From Beijerinckiaceae bacterium RH AL1 (lineage in GTDB: Bacteria > Pseudomonadota > Alphaproteobacteria > Rhizobiales > Beijerinckiaceae): 64,000 bases of DNA. The notes beneath the pieces were generated by a model that was not told the DNA's origin, ran no database searches, and worked only from the letters and a program-made list of their open reading frames with translations. Shown piece by piece: positions 50,325 through 59,513 of this stretch. The position numbers and the translations under genes are program-made. The stretch spans positions 1,488,597 through 1,552,596 of the forward strand of contig LR590083.2 of assembly GCA_901457705.2 (NCBI GenBank), in the 5' to 3' direction. Within the stretch, counting starts at the first letter, position 1; each line of letters opens with the position of its first letter.

Positions 50325-50744
50325 ATGACGTTCTATCTTGGGGTGGTCGACCCTGCCGCCGATGGCACCTGGGGCGTCGTTTTCCCCGATCTGCCCGGCT
50401 GCTACTCGGCCGGCGACGGGATGGATGATTTGTTCACCAACAGTATCGAGGCGATCCGGATGTGGGCCGAGGATGCTGTCCGTCGAGGCGGGGTTCCGCC
50501 CGCGCGCGACAGCGCAGCGCTGATGGCCGACCCGGAGGTTCGGAAAATGCTCAAGGACGCCGGCCCGACCGGCTGCCTGATCCAAGTCCCACTCCTCATC
50601 GACGGCGGCCGCAGCGTTCGAGCCACCATTTCGCTCGATGCCCAGCTGCTCGAGACCATCGACGAGGCGGCGAAGCGACAGGGCCTCACGCGCTCGACCT
50701 TCCTCGCAAGCGCCGCGCGTGACAAGATCGCACGCCTCGCTTGA
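50325..50744 (+). CDS. hicB: HicB-like antitoxin
   Basis: 139 residues: N-terminal HicB partial RNase-H-like domain (FYLGVVDPAADGTWGVVFPDLPGCYSAGDG and FTNSIEAIRMWAED) and a C-terminal ribbon-helix-helix-like region (ISLDAQLLETIDEAAKRQGLTRSTFLASAARDKI). It would neutralise HicA and autoregulate the operon. Located 13 bases after the HicA frame. The pair sits in a patch of lower GC content and looks acquired. Confidence 0.88.
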   Translation: MTFYLGVVDPAADGTWGVVFPDLPGCYSAGDGMDDLFTNSIEAIRMWAEDAVRRGGVPPARDSAALMADPEVRKMLKDAGPTGCLIQVPLLIDGGRSVRATISLDAQLLETIDEAAKRQGLTRSTFLASAARDKIARLA

Positions 50745-50756
50745 CGCGTCGGGCGC

Positions 50757-51374
50757 TTATTTCATCTGCCCGAGACCTGAAGTCATGTCTTCCACGTATC
50801 TATAGGCTCCAAACCTGACATCGCCTGCACCGCTTTGTGAAGTGTATCCATTACGCGCCAATAATTGCTTTGCTTTATCAAACCTGTGGCGTGCGATGTA
50901 CATGCACAGCGGTGGCCCTATGAAGTGGTTGTGGCTCTCACACAGTTTTACAAGCGTCTCGATTGTGGGATATCTGCGATGTGGTTCTAAAGATTTGCTT
51001 TCGATCGCGTCGACAAAGGAATCGAGACAGCTGCCATCCCAGTCGATATGATCTCGCGTCGCAAAGAGTTGGCAGGCTCGATAGTCGTTCAGATGCCCTC
51101 CCACCACAAGCTTCTTTGGCATGAAGGCGCGCGGTTCTCCTTCGGCGTAATGCCATAAAAAATGGCTTATTTGGTTGAGCTCGATCGAGTGTAGCTGTAG
51201 CACGCCCTTGATGATGCGGTCTTTCTTCCTTCGCGAAATGTCCGCGCTTACTAGAAAATCTACATCGTCTTCGGCTGGCCTATAAAGATACCAAGCGTGC
51301 CTTTTCCAGCCTCGCTCCAGCAAAACGTCCCTGAGGTTATCTATTTCCGCGTCAGCTTTGCCGCGTCGCGCCAT
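50757..51374 (-). CDS. Hypothetical protein, AT-richer than the surroundings
   Basis: 205 residues from the ATG at 51374 (MARRGKADAEID); an upstream start at 51407 is possible. Soluble, no signal peptide. Elements: DNLRDVLLERGWKRHAWYLYR, HFLWHYAEGEPRAFMPKKLVVGG, and a C-terminal helical part with ESHNHFIGPPLCMYIARHRF. Codon choice and base composition are clearly less GC-rich than in neighbouring genes, which suggests transfer. It converges on hicB. Function not recognised. Confidence 0.65.
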   Translation of the reverse strand: MARRGKADAEIDNLRDVLLERGWKRHAWYLYRPAEDDVDFLVSADISRRKKDRIIKGVLQLHSIELNQISHFLWHYAEGEPRAFMPKKLVVGGHLNDYRACQLFATRDHIDWDGSCLDSFVDAIESKSLEPHRRYPTIETLVKLCESHNHFIGPPLCMYIARHRFDKAKQLLARNGYTSQSGAGDVRFGAYRYVEDMTSGLGQMK

Positions 51375-51635
51375 GATCTCAGATCTCCAAAGTGCATCCG
51401 CAAGCAAAATCGTCAGATTAAATTTGAGCTGCCAGCTTCATATATTTTATTGCAATGCTACCCGCCTCAGGTGGCGTGGGATATCCAGCCGTCGCAGCCG
51501 CCCCTGGCGTGAATTGGATCGCAAGGCAAGCTACGTCGTGCGATGCGCGATTTCGACGATTGTCCGCGGTCCCTTGACGCTTGCACGAGCGTCCGGGAGG
51601 ACCATGTCGGTGGTTCCTAGAAGGACACACCCCGC

Positions 51636-52115
51636 GTGACCACCCCCGCCGCCACCCTCCGCCCCATGCTCCCGGCAGACATCCCCGTGCTGGCGGCGAT
51701 CTTCCAGGCGAGCATCGAGGAGCTGGCGGAGGAGGACTACGACGAGGGCCAGCGCGCGGCCTGGGCCGGGGCGGCGGACGACGAGGCGGCGTTTGGCGCC
51801 GGGCTGCAGAACGACCTTACCCTCGTCGCGGTGCTGCAGGGCGCGCCGGTCGGCTTCGCGTCGCTCGAGGGCAAGGCGCATCTGCGCATGCTCTACGTCT
51901 ATCCGCCCGTCGCGCGGCAGGGGGTGGGCGCGCTGCTCGCCGACGCGATCGAGAAGATGGCCGGCGCGCGCGGCGCGAAGCGGCTCGAGGTCGACGCCAG
52001 CGACACGGCGCGCCCGTTCTTCGAGGCGCGCGGCTACGAGGCGCATCATCGCCAGACCGTCGAGATCGGCGGCGAGTGGCTCGGCAACACGCACATGGTG
52101 AAGACGCTGGGCTAG
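51636..52115 (+). CDS. GNAT family N-acetyltransferase
   Basis: 159 residues. N-terminal RPMLPADIPVLAAIFQASI, the central strand with LRMLYVYPPVARQGVGALL (acetyl-CoA pyrophosphate loop R/Q-x-x-G-x-G/A near residues 90-100), and C-terminal LEVDASDTARPFFEARGYE, the standard GNAT end. The GTG at 51636 follows AAGGA by about 11 bases. Substrate unknown. Confidence 0.88.
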   Translation: MTTPAATLRPMLPADIPVLAAIFQASIEELAEEDYDEGQRAAWAGAADDEAAFGAGLQNDLTLVAVLQGAPVGFASLEGKAHLRMLYVYPPVARQGVGALLADAIEKMAGARGAKRLEVDASDTARPFFEARGYEAHHRQTVEIGGEWLGNTHMVKTLG

Positions 52116-52306
52116 CCGCCGCGCCGTCGAACGACGCGCGTCAAACCATTCTCGTCATCAAGCTTTGCTTTCCGCGCAGATCGACTCATCGGCGATCTGC
52201 GCCGCCGGCATGCACGCGACGCGTGTCTCGCGCGTTCTTAAGTCGTCGCTGCCATCGCAGCGCCAAGCGAGCGGCTCCTTCCGCTCCGGCCTCAGAGCCT
52301 TTTCCC

Positions 52307-53335
52307 ATGAACATCGGTCAGTATCGCGTTCCGGCGCGCGCCCTCGGCGCGGCCGCCATCGCCACGACGGCGCTCGTCACGTTGAGCGCCTCGTTCTTCA
52401 CGGTCGACCCGTCCGAGCGCGCCTTCGTGCGCCTGCTCGGCACGCCGACCACCACCCTGCCGTACCAGCCCGGCCCGCACCTCAAGTGGCCGTTCATCAC
52501 GCAGGTCGACACGCTGCAGGTCTCGCAGACCTCGCTGGCGCTGCCGGTCTTCCGCGTCGTGACGATCGACAACCAGCCCGTCGATCTGAAGGTCGACATC
52601 CAGTACAAGGTGCCGGACACGGATGTCGCGCGCCTGCTCTACGACATGGGTCGCACCGGCACGTCGGACATCGATCGCCCGATCATGGACGTCGTGCAGG
52701 ACCGCGTCTATCGCGTGTTCTCGTCGAAGAACACCAACACGATCTCCGCGAACCGCGAGCCCATCCAGGAGGAGGCGCAGAAGTTCGTCGGCGACGCGCT
52801 GCGCAACAACTTCGGCATCGAGCTCGTCTCGCTGCAGATCCCGCAGATCGCGTTTTCCGCCACCTTCACCGAGAGCAACGCGCTCGCGGTGACGGCGAAG
52901 AACCAGGCGATCCGCGAGGAGAACCAGCTCAAGGTCGTCGGCTATCTCGCCGACCAGCGGGTGCGTGAGGCGCAGGGCCAGCGCGACCAGGCGATCGCCG
53001 AGGCCGAGGGCCGTGCGCGCAGCGTCGAGCTTGCCGCCGCCGCGGATGCCAACGCCACGCTGGCCCGCGCCGGCGCCGCCGCCAAGGCGCTGCTGCTGCA
53101 GGCCGAGGCCGACAAGCAGGCCGCGACGCTGCGCGGCACCGGCGACGCGGCCGCCCGCAAGGCGATGGTCGATGCCTCCGGCGGCACGACGGGCTACGTC
53201 GCGATCATCGAGGCCGAGGCGAAGCGCAAGTGGAGCGGCGGCTTCCCGAACGTGCTGACGGTCAGCGACAAGGCCATGCTGCCGGTGCTGCTGAGCGCCC
53301 AGGCCGGGCTGAGTGCCGCCGGCGCCGCGAAGTAG
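52307..53335 (+). CDS. SPFH/prohibitin-family membrane protein
   Basis: 342 residues. One N-terminal transmembrane helix (ALGAAAIATTALVTLSASFF), then the Band 7 domain: VDPSERAFVRLLGTP, DNQPVDLKVDIQYKV, IMDVVQDRVYRVFSS and LVSLQIPQI. A long Ala/Glu/Gln-rich coiled coil follows (QLKVVGYLADQRVREAQGQR and onward to about residue 285). Like prohibitin and HflC, it is likely to form a ring-shaped scaffold at the inner membrane. No protease gene (ftsH) lies adjacent. Confidence 0.88.
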   Translation: MNIGQYRVPARALGAAAIATTALVTLSASFFTVDPSERAFVRLLGTPTTTLPYQPGPHLKWPFITQVDTLQVSQTSLALPVFRVVTIDNQPVDLKVDIQYKVPDTDVARLLYDMGRTGTSDIDRPIMDVVQDRVYRVFSSKNTNTISANREPIQEEAQKFVGDALRNNFGIELVSLQIPQIAFSATFTESNALAVTAKNQAIREENQLKVVGYLADQRVREAQGQRDQAIAEAEGRARSVELAAAADANATLARAGAAAKALLLQAEADKQAATLRGTGDAAARKAMVDASGGTTGYVAIIEAEAKRKWSGGFPNVLTVSDKAMLPVLLSAQAGLSAAGAAK

Positions 53336-53341
53336 CGGCGC

Positions 53342-53953
53342 TCAGGCCTTGCGGAAGACGAGCGACAGGTTGTTGGCCGGCATGGCGATGCGCGCCGCGA
53401 GCGCGATCCCGTGCCGGCCGGCGAGCGCCGCGACCTCGTCGAGATTGCGCAGGCCCCAGGCGGGATTGCGGCTCCGCAGGCTCGCGTCGAAGGCGAGGTT
53501 GCTCGGCGCGGTCTCGACATCCGCCTCGATGTAGGGGCCGTAGAGGAACAGCAGGCCGCCCTGCGGCAGCACGCGGCCGACACCGGCCATCAGCCCTTCC
53601 GTCGCCGCCCACGGCGCGATGTGGATCATGTTGATCGCGATGACGACGTCGGCGTCGGGCCAGCTCTCCGGGTCGCTCGCGTCGAGCCGGACCGGCGGCA
53701 GCAGGTTCGGCAGGCCGGCGAGCGCGCGCCGTGCGGCGATGCTGGCGAGCGCGTCGGGATCGAGATCGGCCGGCTGCCAGGTCAGCGCAGGGCAGGCGGC
53801 GGCGAAGTGCACGGCGTGCTCGCCGCTGCCCGCCGCCAGCTCGAGCACGCGGCCCGACGCCGGCAGATGCGGCTTCAACGCCGTGAGGATCGGCTCGCGA
53901 TTGCGCAGCGCCGCTGGCGAGGAGAGGACGTGCGAGGGTTGCGGATCGGCCAT
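53342..53953 (-). CDS. DUF938 SAM-dependent methyltransferase-like protein
   Basis: 203 residues of the DUF938 family, a class I methyltransferase fold. SPAALRNREPILTALKP at the start, motif I VLELAAGSGEHAVHFA, acidic loop PADLDPDALASI, and VIAINMIHIAPW near motif IV; FLYGPYIE and NPAWGLRNLDEVAALA are diagnostic for the family. Substrate unknown. It lies 3 bases downstream of the der stop region on the same strand. Confidence 0.9.
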   Translation of the reverse strand: MADPQPSHVLSSPAALRNREPILTALKPHLPASGRVLELAAGSGEHAVHFAAACPALTWQPADLDPDALASIAARRALAGLPNLLPPVRLDASDPESWPDADVVIAINMIHIAPWAATEGLMAGVGRVLPQGGLLFLYGPYIEADVETAPSNLAFDASLRSRNPAWGLRNLDEVAALAGRHGIALAARIAMPANNLSLVFRKA

Positions 53954-53956
53954 GCG

Positions 53957-55357
53957 CTACCTCTGCGGCTTGCGCCGTCCCGCATAGGGGTTGTCGCTCG
54001 TCTTGCGCGACAGCCGCAGCGGCACGCCGGGCAGGTCGAACGCCTCGCGCAGGCCGTTCAAAAGGAAGCGCTCGTAGCTCGTCGGCAGCGCGTCGAGCTG
54101 GTTGCCGAAGATCACGAAATAGGGCGGCCGCGCGCGCAGCTGCGTCATGTAGCGGATCTTGATGCGCCGCCCCGCGACCGCCGGCGGCGGGTGCTGCTCC
54201 AGCGTCGCCTCGAGCCACCGGTTGAGCTTCGCCGTCGCGATGCGGCGGTTCCAGGTTTTTTCGACCTGCATCACGGCTTCGAGCAGCCGCTCGACGCCGT
54301 AGCCGGTCTCGCCGGCCAGCGGCACGACGGGGGCGCCCCTCACCTGCGGCAGCAGGCGCGCGGCCTCCTCGCGCAGGTACGAGAGCCGCGACCCCTTGTC
54401 GGTGATGAGGTCCCACTTGTTGAGGCCGATGACCAGCGCGCGGCCCTCGCGCGCGACGAGGTCGGCGAGGGTGAGATCCTGCTTCTCAAGCGGCGCGGTG
54501 GCGTCGATCAAGAGGATCACCACCTCGGCAAACTTGGCGGCGCGCAGCGCGTCGGCGTTGGCGAGCTTCTCGATCTTGTCCTCGACGCGGGCGCGGCGGC
54601 GCAGGCCTGCCGTGTCGAACATCTTCAGCTTGCGGCCGCGCCACTCGAGGTCGAGGCCGATCGCGTCGCGGGTCAGCCCGGCCTCCGGGCCGACCAGCAG
54701 CCGCTGCTCGCCGAGGATGTGGTTGAGCAGCGTGGACTTGCCGGCGTTGGGGCGGCCGACGACGGCGATCGCCAGCGGCTTCGTCTCGTCGAGCTCGGTG
54801 CCGTCCTCCTCGTCGTCGAAGGTTTTTGCCGCGGCCTCTTCGGCCTCTTCCGGCGCGGCTGTGTGGTCGGGCAGGGTCTCGAGCAGCGCCGAGTAGAGCT
54901 CGGACAGGCCCTCGCCGTGCTCGGCCGAGAACGGCACGGGGTCGCCGAGGCCGAGGCTATAGGCCTCCATCGCGCCGTCGCCGCCGACCCGGCCCTCGGC
55001 CTTGTTGGCGAGCAGGATCAGAGGCTTGCCGGCACGTCTTACGAGCGCGGCGAAGGCGCGGTCGTCGGGCGTCACGCCGACGCGGGCGTCGATCACGAAG
55101 AAGATCGCGTCGGCCGAGACGATCGCGGCTTCGGTCTGCGCGCGCGTGCGGCCGGAGAGCGAGGCGGCGTCGCCTTCCTCGAGACCGGCGGTGTCGATCA
55201 CCGTGAAGCGCAGGTCGCCGAGCTTGGCCTCGCCCTCGCGGCGGTCGCGCGTGACGCCGGGCTGGTCGTCGACCAGCGCCAGCTTCTTGCCGACGAGCCG
55301 GTTGAACAGCGTGGACTTGCCGACGTTCGGCCGCCCGATGATCGCGATGGTGAACAT
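53957..55357 (-). CDS. der: Ribosome biogenesis GTPase Der (EngA)
   Basis: 466 residues with two tandem GTPase domains and a C-terminal KH-like domain; needed for 50S assembly. First G domain: GRPNVGKST (G1), DTAGLEE (G3), NKAE (G4). Second: GRPNAGKST near residue 210, [17 protein letters not shown]. The C-terminus has [22 protein letters not shown]. An acidic linker [13 protein letters not shown] joins the G domains. The repeat element copy 2 lies directly upstream of its start codon. Confidence 0.96.
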   Translation of the reverse strand: MFTIAIIGRPNVGKSTLFNRLVGKKLALVDDQPGVTRDRREGEAKLGDLRFTVIDTAGLEEGDAASLSGRTRAQTEAAIVSADAIFFVIDARVGVTPDDRAFAALVRRAGKPLILLANKAEGRVGGDGAMEAYSLGLGDPVPFSAEHGEGLSELYSALLETLPDHTAAPEEAEEAAAKTFDDEEDGTELDETKPLAIAVVGRPNAGKSTLLNHILGEQRLLVGPEAGLTRDAIGLDLEWRGRKLKMFDTAGLRRRARVEDKIEKLANADALRAAKFAEVVILLIDATAPLEKQDLTLADLVAREGRALVIGLNKWDLITDKGSRLSYLREEAARLLPQVRGAPVVPLAGETGYGVERLLEAVMQVEKTWNRRIATAKLNRWLEATLEQHPPPAVAGRRIKIRYMTQLRARPPYFVIFGNQLDALPTSYERFLLNGLREAFDLPGVPLRLSRKTSDNPYAGRRKPQR

Positions 55358-55376
55358 CTTCGTGCTTTAACTTCTT

Positions 55377-55525
55377 CCTTCTCCCGCTTGCGGGAGAAGG
55401 TGACCCGACGAAGTCGGGCCGGATGAGGGGTGTCGCCGCTCGACTTGATGAACGCAAGAGAGGCGGAAGCCCCCCTCATCCGACCCCGCTGCGCGGGGCC
55501 ACCTTCTCCCGCAGGCGGGAGAAGA
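55377..55525. repeat. Intergenic palindromic repeat element, copy 2
   Basis: Same construction as copy 1: outer hairpin CTTCTCCCGC/GCGGGAGAAG, then CCCGAC/GTCGGG, about 45 bases of centre, then CCCCGC/GCGGGG and a closing outer hairpin. The stems match copy 1; loop bases differ. Lies between the der start and the end of the YfgM-like gene. Confidence 0.85.
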
Positions 55526-55554
55526 GGGGCTGGCGGCGCAACAGGAGCCGTCGG

Positions 55555-56331
55555 TCACTTCGGTGGTGGTGCTGAAGGTGCCGCAGGTGTCTGCGCGGCC
55601 GGCGTCTGCGTGACCGGTGCGGGCGCCGGCGCGCCGCTGACCGGCTCGATCTTGGCCGGCGGCGGCTCGCCCTGGATCGGCGTGGCCGGGCCGGCGGCGA
55701 CGAGCGCGGCCCAGGCCTGGGCGCGGTTGCGCACGCCGGGCGGTGCGACCATGTCGGCGAGGATCGCGTCGACGTATGTGCCGGCCGCCTTGTAGTCGCC
55801 GCCCTTCATGGCGGAGAGGGCGAGCAGCTCGTTCATCGAGGCGTGGAAGCCGTAGCCGGGCGAGGAGAACCGGCCGTAGCGCTGCAGGAAGTCGGCCGGC
55901 TTCTCGACGTCGACGCGCAGCATCGCGCCGCGCAGCCGCGCATCGTCGCGCATCGAGGGATCGAAGCTCTCGTCGTTGGCGATGGCGTCGAAGGCGCGGC
56001 CGCCGGCCTCCGGGTCGCTCGCGCCGAGCAGCGCCGCGGCGCGCAGCTTCGCCAGGCGCGCGTAGCCGGCCGGCCCGCTGCGGCCGATCTCCTCGAACGC
56101 CTTCTCGGCCTCCTGCGGCTTGCCCTGCGCCGCGAGCGCCTCGGCGGCGGCGTAGCGCACGTTGTCGGCCTCGGCCGCGGCGGTCTGCCGGTCCTTGTAG
56201 AAGCGCCACGCGCCGGCGCCGACGATGATCGCGACGACGAGGATCGCGAGGGGCACCTGGAAGCGGGTGAGGAAGCCGAGGATTCGCTCGCGGCGATAGT
56301 CCTCGTCGACCTCGCGGATGAAATCGGACAT
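55555..56331 (-). CDS. YfgM-like membrane-anchored TPR protein
   Basis: 258 residues. A soluble N-terminus (MSDFIREVDEDYRRERILGF), one transmembrane helix (VPLAILVVAIIVGAGAWRFY), then a TPR-type periplasmic domain (AAEALAAQGKPQEAEKAFEEI and KLRAAALLGASDPEAGGRAFDA) and a Pro/Ala-rich tail. The layout is that of the YfgM/TPR_21 family, thought to assist the Sec translocon or envelope biogenesis. Gene neighbourhood beside der is typical. Confidence 0.88.
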   Translation of the reverse strand: MSDFIREVDEDYRRERILGFLTRFQVPLAILVVAIIVGAGAWRFYKDRQTAAAEADNVRYAAAEALAAQGKPQEAEKAFEEIGRSGPAGYARLAKLRAAALLGASDPEAGGRAFDAIANDESFDPSMRDDARLRGAMLRVDVEKPADFLQRYGRFSSPGYGFHASMNELLALSAMKGGDYKAAGTYVDAILADMVAPPGVRNRAQAWAALVAAGPATPIQGEPPPAKIEPVSGAPAPAPVTQTPAAQTPAAPSAPPPK

Positions 56332-56468
56332 GGAGCTAGGCGTTTCCTGCCGTGTGGTCTTGCGCGAAGGGGGGCCGTAGCACGTTGCGCGGGGCGCGCC
56401 TACCGTCGCGCGCTCAGGGTGGATACGCCGGGCGGCAACCTTACATCTCCTTTCAGAAGGAGATCGCC

Positions 56469-57878
56469 ATGTCAGCCGCCCAGCCCGCCCCGCAGGACAA
56501 CATCCCCGCCGCCGTCTCGCGCAATCCCGCGACCGGCGAGGTGCTCGCCCGCTATCCCTTCCAGAGCCCGGCGCAGGTCGAGGCGCTGCTTGCGGCGGCG
56601 GATGCCGCCTTCGGCACCTGGCGCGAGATGGCGGTCGAGGAGCGCGCCCGCGTCCTCGCCAAGCTCGCCGACGTCATCGAGACCGAGGCCGACGACTTCG
56701 CCGCGATGATCACCCGGGAGATGGGCAAGACGTTGCGCGAGGCGAAGGCCGAGGTCGCCAAGTGCGCGAAGATGACGGCCTACTACGCCGAGCACGGCCC
56801 GGCGATGATCGCCGACGAGCGCGCGCCGGTCGACGAGGCCGACGTCTACGTCTCCTACCTGCCGACCGGCACGATCCTCGGCATCATGCCGTGGAACTTC
56901 CCGCTGTGGCAGGCGCTGCGCGCCGGCGTGCCGATCACCCTCGGCGGCAACGCCTTCCTCCTGAAGCACGCGCCGAACTGCATGGGGCTCGCCACCATGC
57001 TCGGCGAGGCCTTCGAGCGGGCCGGCGCGCCGAAGGGCCTGTTCGGCATACTCAACGTCGACAACGGCCTGATCGAGCGCGTCATCGCCGACGACCGCAT
57101 CACCGGCGTCACCCTGACCGGCAGCCCGCGCGCCGGCGCCGCCGTCGCCGCGCTCGCCGGCAAGTACCTGAAGAAGTCGGTGCTCGAGCTCGGCGGCTCG
57201 GACGCCTTCATCGTCCTGAAGGACGCCGACCTTGATAAGGCCGTCGAGGCGGCGGTCGCCTCGCGCTACGCCACCTCAGGCCAGGTCTGCATCGCCGCCA
57301 AGCGCCTCATCGTCGAGGCGCCGGTTGCCGAGGCCTTCACCGAGAAGTTTCTCGCCGCCGCACGCAAGGCGAAGACCGGCGATCCCACCGACGCGTCGAC
57401 GACCTTCGGCCCGCTCGCCCGCGAGGACCTGCGCGACGAGCTGCACGACAAGGTCGAGCGCTCGGTGAAGCAGGGCGCCAAGGTGCTGCTCGGCGGCAAG
57501 CCGGTGGCGGGCCCCGGCGCCTTCTACGAGCCGACGGTGCTCGCCGACGTGCGCAAGGGCATCGCCGCGTTCGACGAGGAGACGTTCGGCCCCGTCGCGG
57601 CGATCGTCGTCGCGCGCGACGCCGATCACGCGATCGCGCTCGCCAACGACAGCGAGTACGGCCTCGGTGGTGCTTTGTGGACCAACGATCTCGAGGCGGC
57701 GAAGAAGATCGCGCGCAAGCTCGAGACGGGCGGCGTCTTCGTCAACGGCTTCACGGCGTCCGACCCACGTGTGCCGATCGGCGGCGTCAAGAAGAGCGGC
57801 TACGGCCGCGAGCTGTCGCACTTCGGCATCAAGGAGTTCCTCAACGCGCAGACGGTCTGGATCAAGCCGGCGCGTTAG
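56469..57878 (+). CDS. Aldehyde dehydrogenase (succinate-semialdehyde dehydrogenase-like)
   Basis: 469 residues, NAD(P)-dependent aldehyde dehydrogenase. AVSRNPATGEVLARYPFQSP at the start, IMPWNFPLWQALR, VTLTGSPRAGAAVAALAGK, LELGGSDAFIVL with the catalytic Glu, GQVCIAAKR with the catalytic Cys, and the C-terminal GGVKKSGYGRELSHFGIKEF. Features fit the GabD/Sad group acting on succinate semialdehyde, but substrate is not proven. AAGGAG precedes the ATG. Confidence 0.9.
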   Translation: MSAAQPAPQDNIPAAVSRNPATGEVLARYPFQSPAQVEALLAAADAAFGTWREMAVEERARVLAKLADVIETEADDFAAMITREMGKTLREAKAEVAKCAKMTAYYAEHGPAMIADERAPVDEADVYVSYLPTGTILGIMPWNFPLWQALRAGVPITLGGNAFLLKHAPNCMGLATMLGEAFERAGAPKGLFGILNVDNGLIERVIADDRITGVTLTGSPRAGAAVAALAGKYLKKSVLELGGSDAFIVLKDADLDKAVEAAVASRYATSGQVCIAAKRLIVEAPVAEAFTEKFLAAARKAKTGDPTDASTTFGPLAREDLRDELHDKVERSVKQGAKVLLGGKPVAGPGAFYEPTVLADVRKGIAAFDEETFGPVAAIVVARDADHAIALANDSEYGLGGALWTNDLEAAKKIARKLETGGVFVNGFTASDPRVPIGGVKKSGYGRELSHFGIKEFLNAQTVWIKPAR

Positions 57879-57899
57879 GACTTCGTTTGCCATAAAACT

Positions 57900-57925
57900 A
57901 AAAGGCCTGGTGATCAGGCCTTTTT
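57900..57925. terminator. Bidirectional Rho-independent terminator
   Basis: Perfect 10-bp stem, AAAAGGCCTG at 57900-57909 with CAGGCCTTTT at 57915-57924, loop of 5 bases, T-run on one side and A-run on the other. It ends the aldehyde dehydrogenase transcript and contains the stop codon of the convergent lipoprotein gene in its loop and stem. Confidence 0.9.
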
Positions 57926-58405
57926 CGCCGTCGCCGTGTCCTTCACGGCCCACTCGCCGACGGCGATGGTGCAGGCGGTGCCGGCGACCTTCCGGACGCT
58001 CCCGCCGTCCTCCAGGCTGCCTTCGAAGGCGCGGCAGACATGCGAGTCCTTCGGGTAGGCGTGGCCGACGGCGGTGAGCGAGCCTTTTCGCCCGGTCTTC
58101 GGGTTCTCCCAGTGCACGGTCGAGCCGTCGCCCTGGGGGTCGAGGGCGGTGGCGAGCGCCGCCTTCTCGCGGCGCTGGTCCTCGCTGTCGAGGAGGCCGC
58201 CGAAGGGCACGGTCGAGAGCGAGCCCGTCGTCTGGTCGGGCAGCATCGAGCCCATCGGGAAGGACATCGCGCAGCCGCCGAGCGCCGGCGCCGCGCCGAG
58301 CGCGAGCCAAGCCCATGCGCCGAGGCGCGGCAAGGGAGCGCGCCCTAGGGTCGCTCCCTCTGCCGGGACCACCCGGGCCGCAATGGACTTGGCCTTCACT
58401 CGCAC
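57914..58405 (-). CDS. RT0821/Lpp0805-type surface lipoprotein
   Basis: About 163 residues. A hydrophobic N-terminal part ends in a lipobox-like ALGGC; the mature part has the RT0821/Lpp0805 pattern: [37 protein letters not shown] (motif LDPQGDG..V.W.NP.TG..G), then [11 protein letters not shown] and [15 protein letters not shown]. Start uncertain: GTG at 58405 is a compromise; the frame opens at a TTG at 58420. The stop codon lies within a terminator hairpin. It diverges from pdxH, with the start regions only about 30 bases apart. Confidence 0.75.
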   Translation of the reverse strand: MRVKAKSIAARVVPAEGATLGRAPLPRLGAWAWLALGAAPALGGCAMSFPMGSMLPDQTTGSLSTVPFGGLLDSEDQRREKAALATALDPQGDGSTVHWENPKTGRKGSLTAVGHAYPKDSHVCRAFEGSLEDGGSVRKVAGTACTIAVGEWAVKDTATAKKA

Positions 58406-58437
58406 GCTACACCCACGCAACGCATACGCACGAGAGG

Positions 58438-59058
58438 ATGGTAGGCTTGGACGCGTTAAGGAGCCGTGACCCGGCTGTTTCCGACGATCCGTTCGCCGTG
58501 TTCGGCGCCTGGCTGGACGATGCGACGGACAGCGAGCCGAACGACCCGACCGCGATGGCGGTGGCGACGATCGACGCCGACGGCCTGCCCGACGTGCGCA
58601 TGGTGCTTCTGAAGGCCTGGGACGCGCGCGGCTTCGTCTTCTACACGAACTTCGAGAGCGCCAAGGGCCGCGAGCTCGCCGGCCATCCGAAGGCGGCCGC
58701 GCTCTTCCACTGGAAGACGCAGCGCCGCCAGGTCCGCATCCGCGGGCCGGTGAGCGTCGTCACCGACGCCGAGGCGGACGCCTATTTCGCGAGCCGGCCG
58801 CGCGGCAGCCAGGTTGGGGCCTGGGCCAGCCGCCAGTCGCGGCCGATCGAGAGCCGTGCGGCGCTGGAGGCGGCCGTCGCCGAGGTCGAGGCGCGCCACC
58901 CCGCCGAGGTGCCGCGCCCGCCGCACTGGAGCGGCTTCCGCATCACGCCGCTGCAGATCGAGCTCTGGTCGGACGGCGCCTTCCGCCTGCACGACCGCTT
59001 CCTCTTCGCGCGCCCGACGCCGGAGGGACCATGGACGAAGACGCGGCTCTCGCCGTGA
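58438..59058 (+). CDS. pdxH: Pyridoxamine/pyridoxine 5'-phosphate oxidase
   Basis: 206 residues; FMN enzyme making pyridoxal phosphate. [27 protein letters not shown], described here by its motif SEPNDPTAM, then [53 protein letters not shown], and the C-terminal [10 protein letters not shown]...RLHDR. The ATG at 58438 has a ribosome site practically adjoining it (GAGAGG), so a slightly different start is possible. First gene of a set of three overlapping genes. Confidence 0.95.
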   Translation: MVGLDALRSRDPAVSDDPFAVFGAWLDDATDSEPNDPTAMAVATIDADGLPDVRMVLLKAWDARGFVFYTNFESAKGRELAGHPKAAALFHWKTQRRQVRIRGPVSVVTDAEADAYFASRPRGSQVGAWASRQSRPIESRAALEAAVAEVEARHPAEVPRPPHWSGFRITPLQIELWSDGAFRLHDRFLFARPTPEGPWTKTRLSP

Positions 59059-59513
59059 GCTTGGAAGACGCCGGCGCCCGGCTCTATCCCGCGCGCCCGT
59101 TCCTTGCCGCCAGCCTCGCGGTGTTCCGCGCCGGCCGCGTGCTGCTCGCCAGCCGCGCCGCGCCGCCGTTCGCGGGGCGCTACACGCTGCCGGGCGGGCT
59201 CGTCGAGCCGGGCGAAGGCCTCGCCGCGGCGGCGCTACGCGAGATGCGCGAGGAGGTCGGCGTCGAGGCGCGGCTCCTCGGCTTCAACGACCATGTCGAG
59301 GTGATCGATCGCGACGAGACGGGCCGCGTGCGCCACCACTACGTCATCGCCTCGTTCGTCGGCGCATGGGTCGCGGGCGAGGGCATGCCGGGGCCGGAAG
59401 CGGTCGACGTCGTGTGGGCCGATCGCGACGCGGCGCTGCAACTGCCGACGACCGAGCACCTGCCCGAGCTGCTCGCCTCTGCCTGGGCGATCGCCGAGCG
59501 CGCCGGCGCATGA
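59031..59513 (+). CDS. NUDIX hydrolase
   Basis: 160 residues. Complete NUDIX box [24 protein letters not shown] near residues 54-77, described by its key residues G-x5-E-x7-REMREEVG. The fold suits ADP-ribose or nucleoside diphosphate derivatives; the substrate is not visible. Its ATG lies 28 bases inside the pdxH end, and its own stop codon overlaps the next gene by ATGA, so the three genes are probably one transcript. Confidence 0.9.
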   Translation: MDEDAALAVSLEDAGARLYPARPFLAASLAVFRAGRVLLASRAAPPFAGRYTLPGGLVEPGEGLAAAALREMREEVGVEARLLGFNDHVEVIDRDETGRVRHHYVIASFVGAWVAGEGMPGPEAVDVVWADRDAALQLPTTEHLPELLASAWAIAERAGA

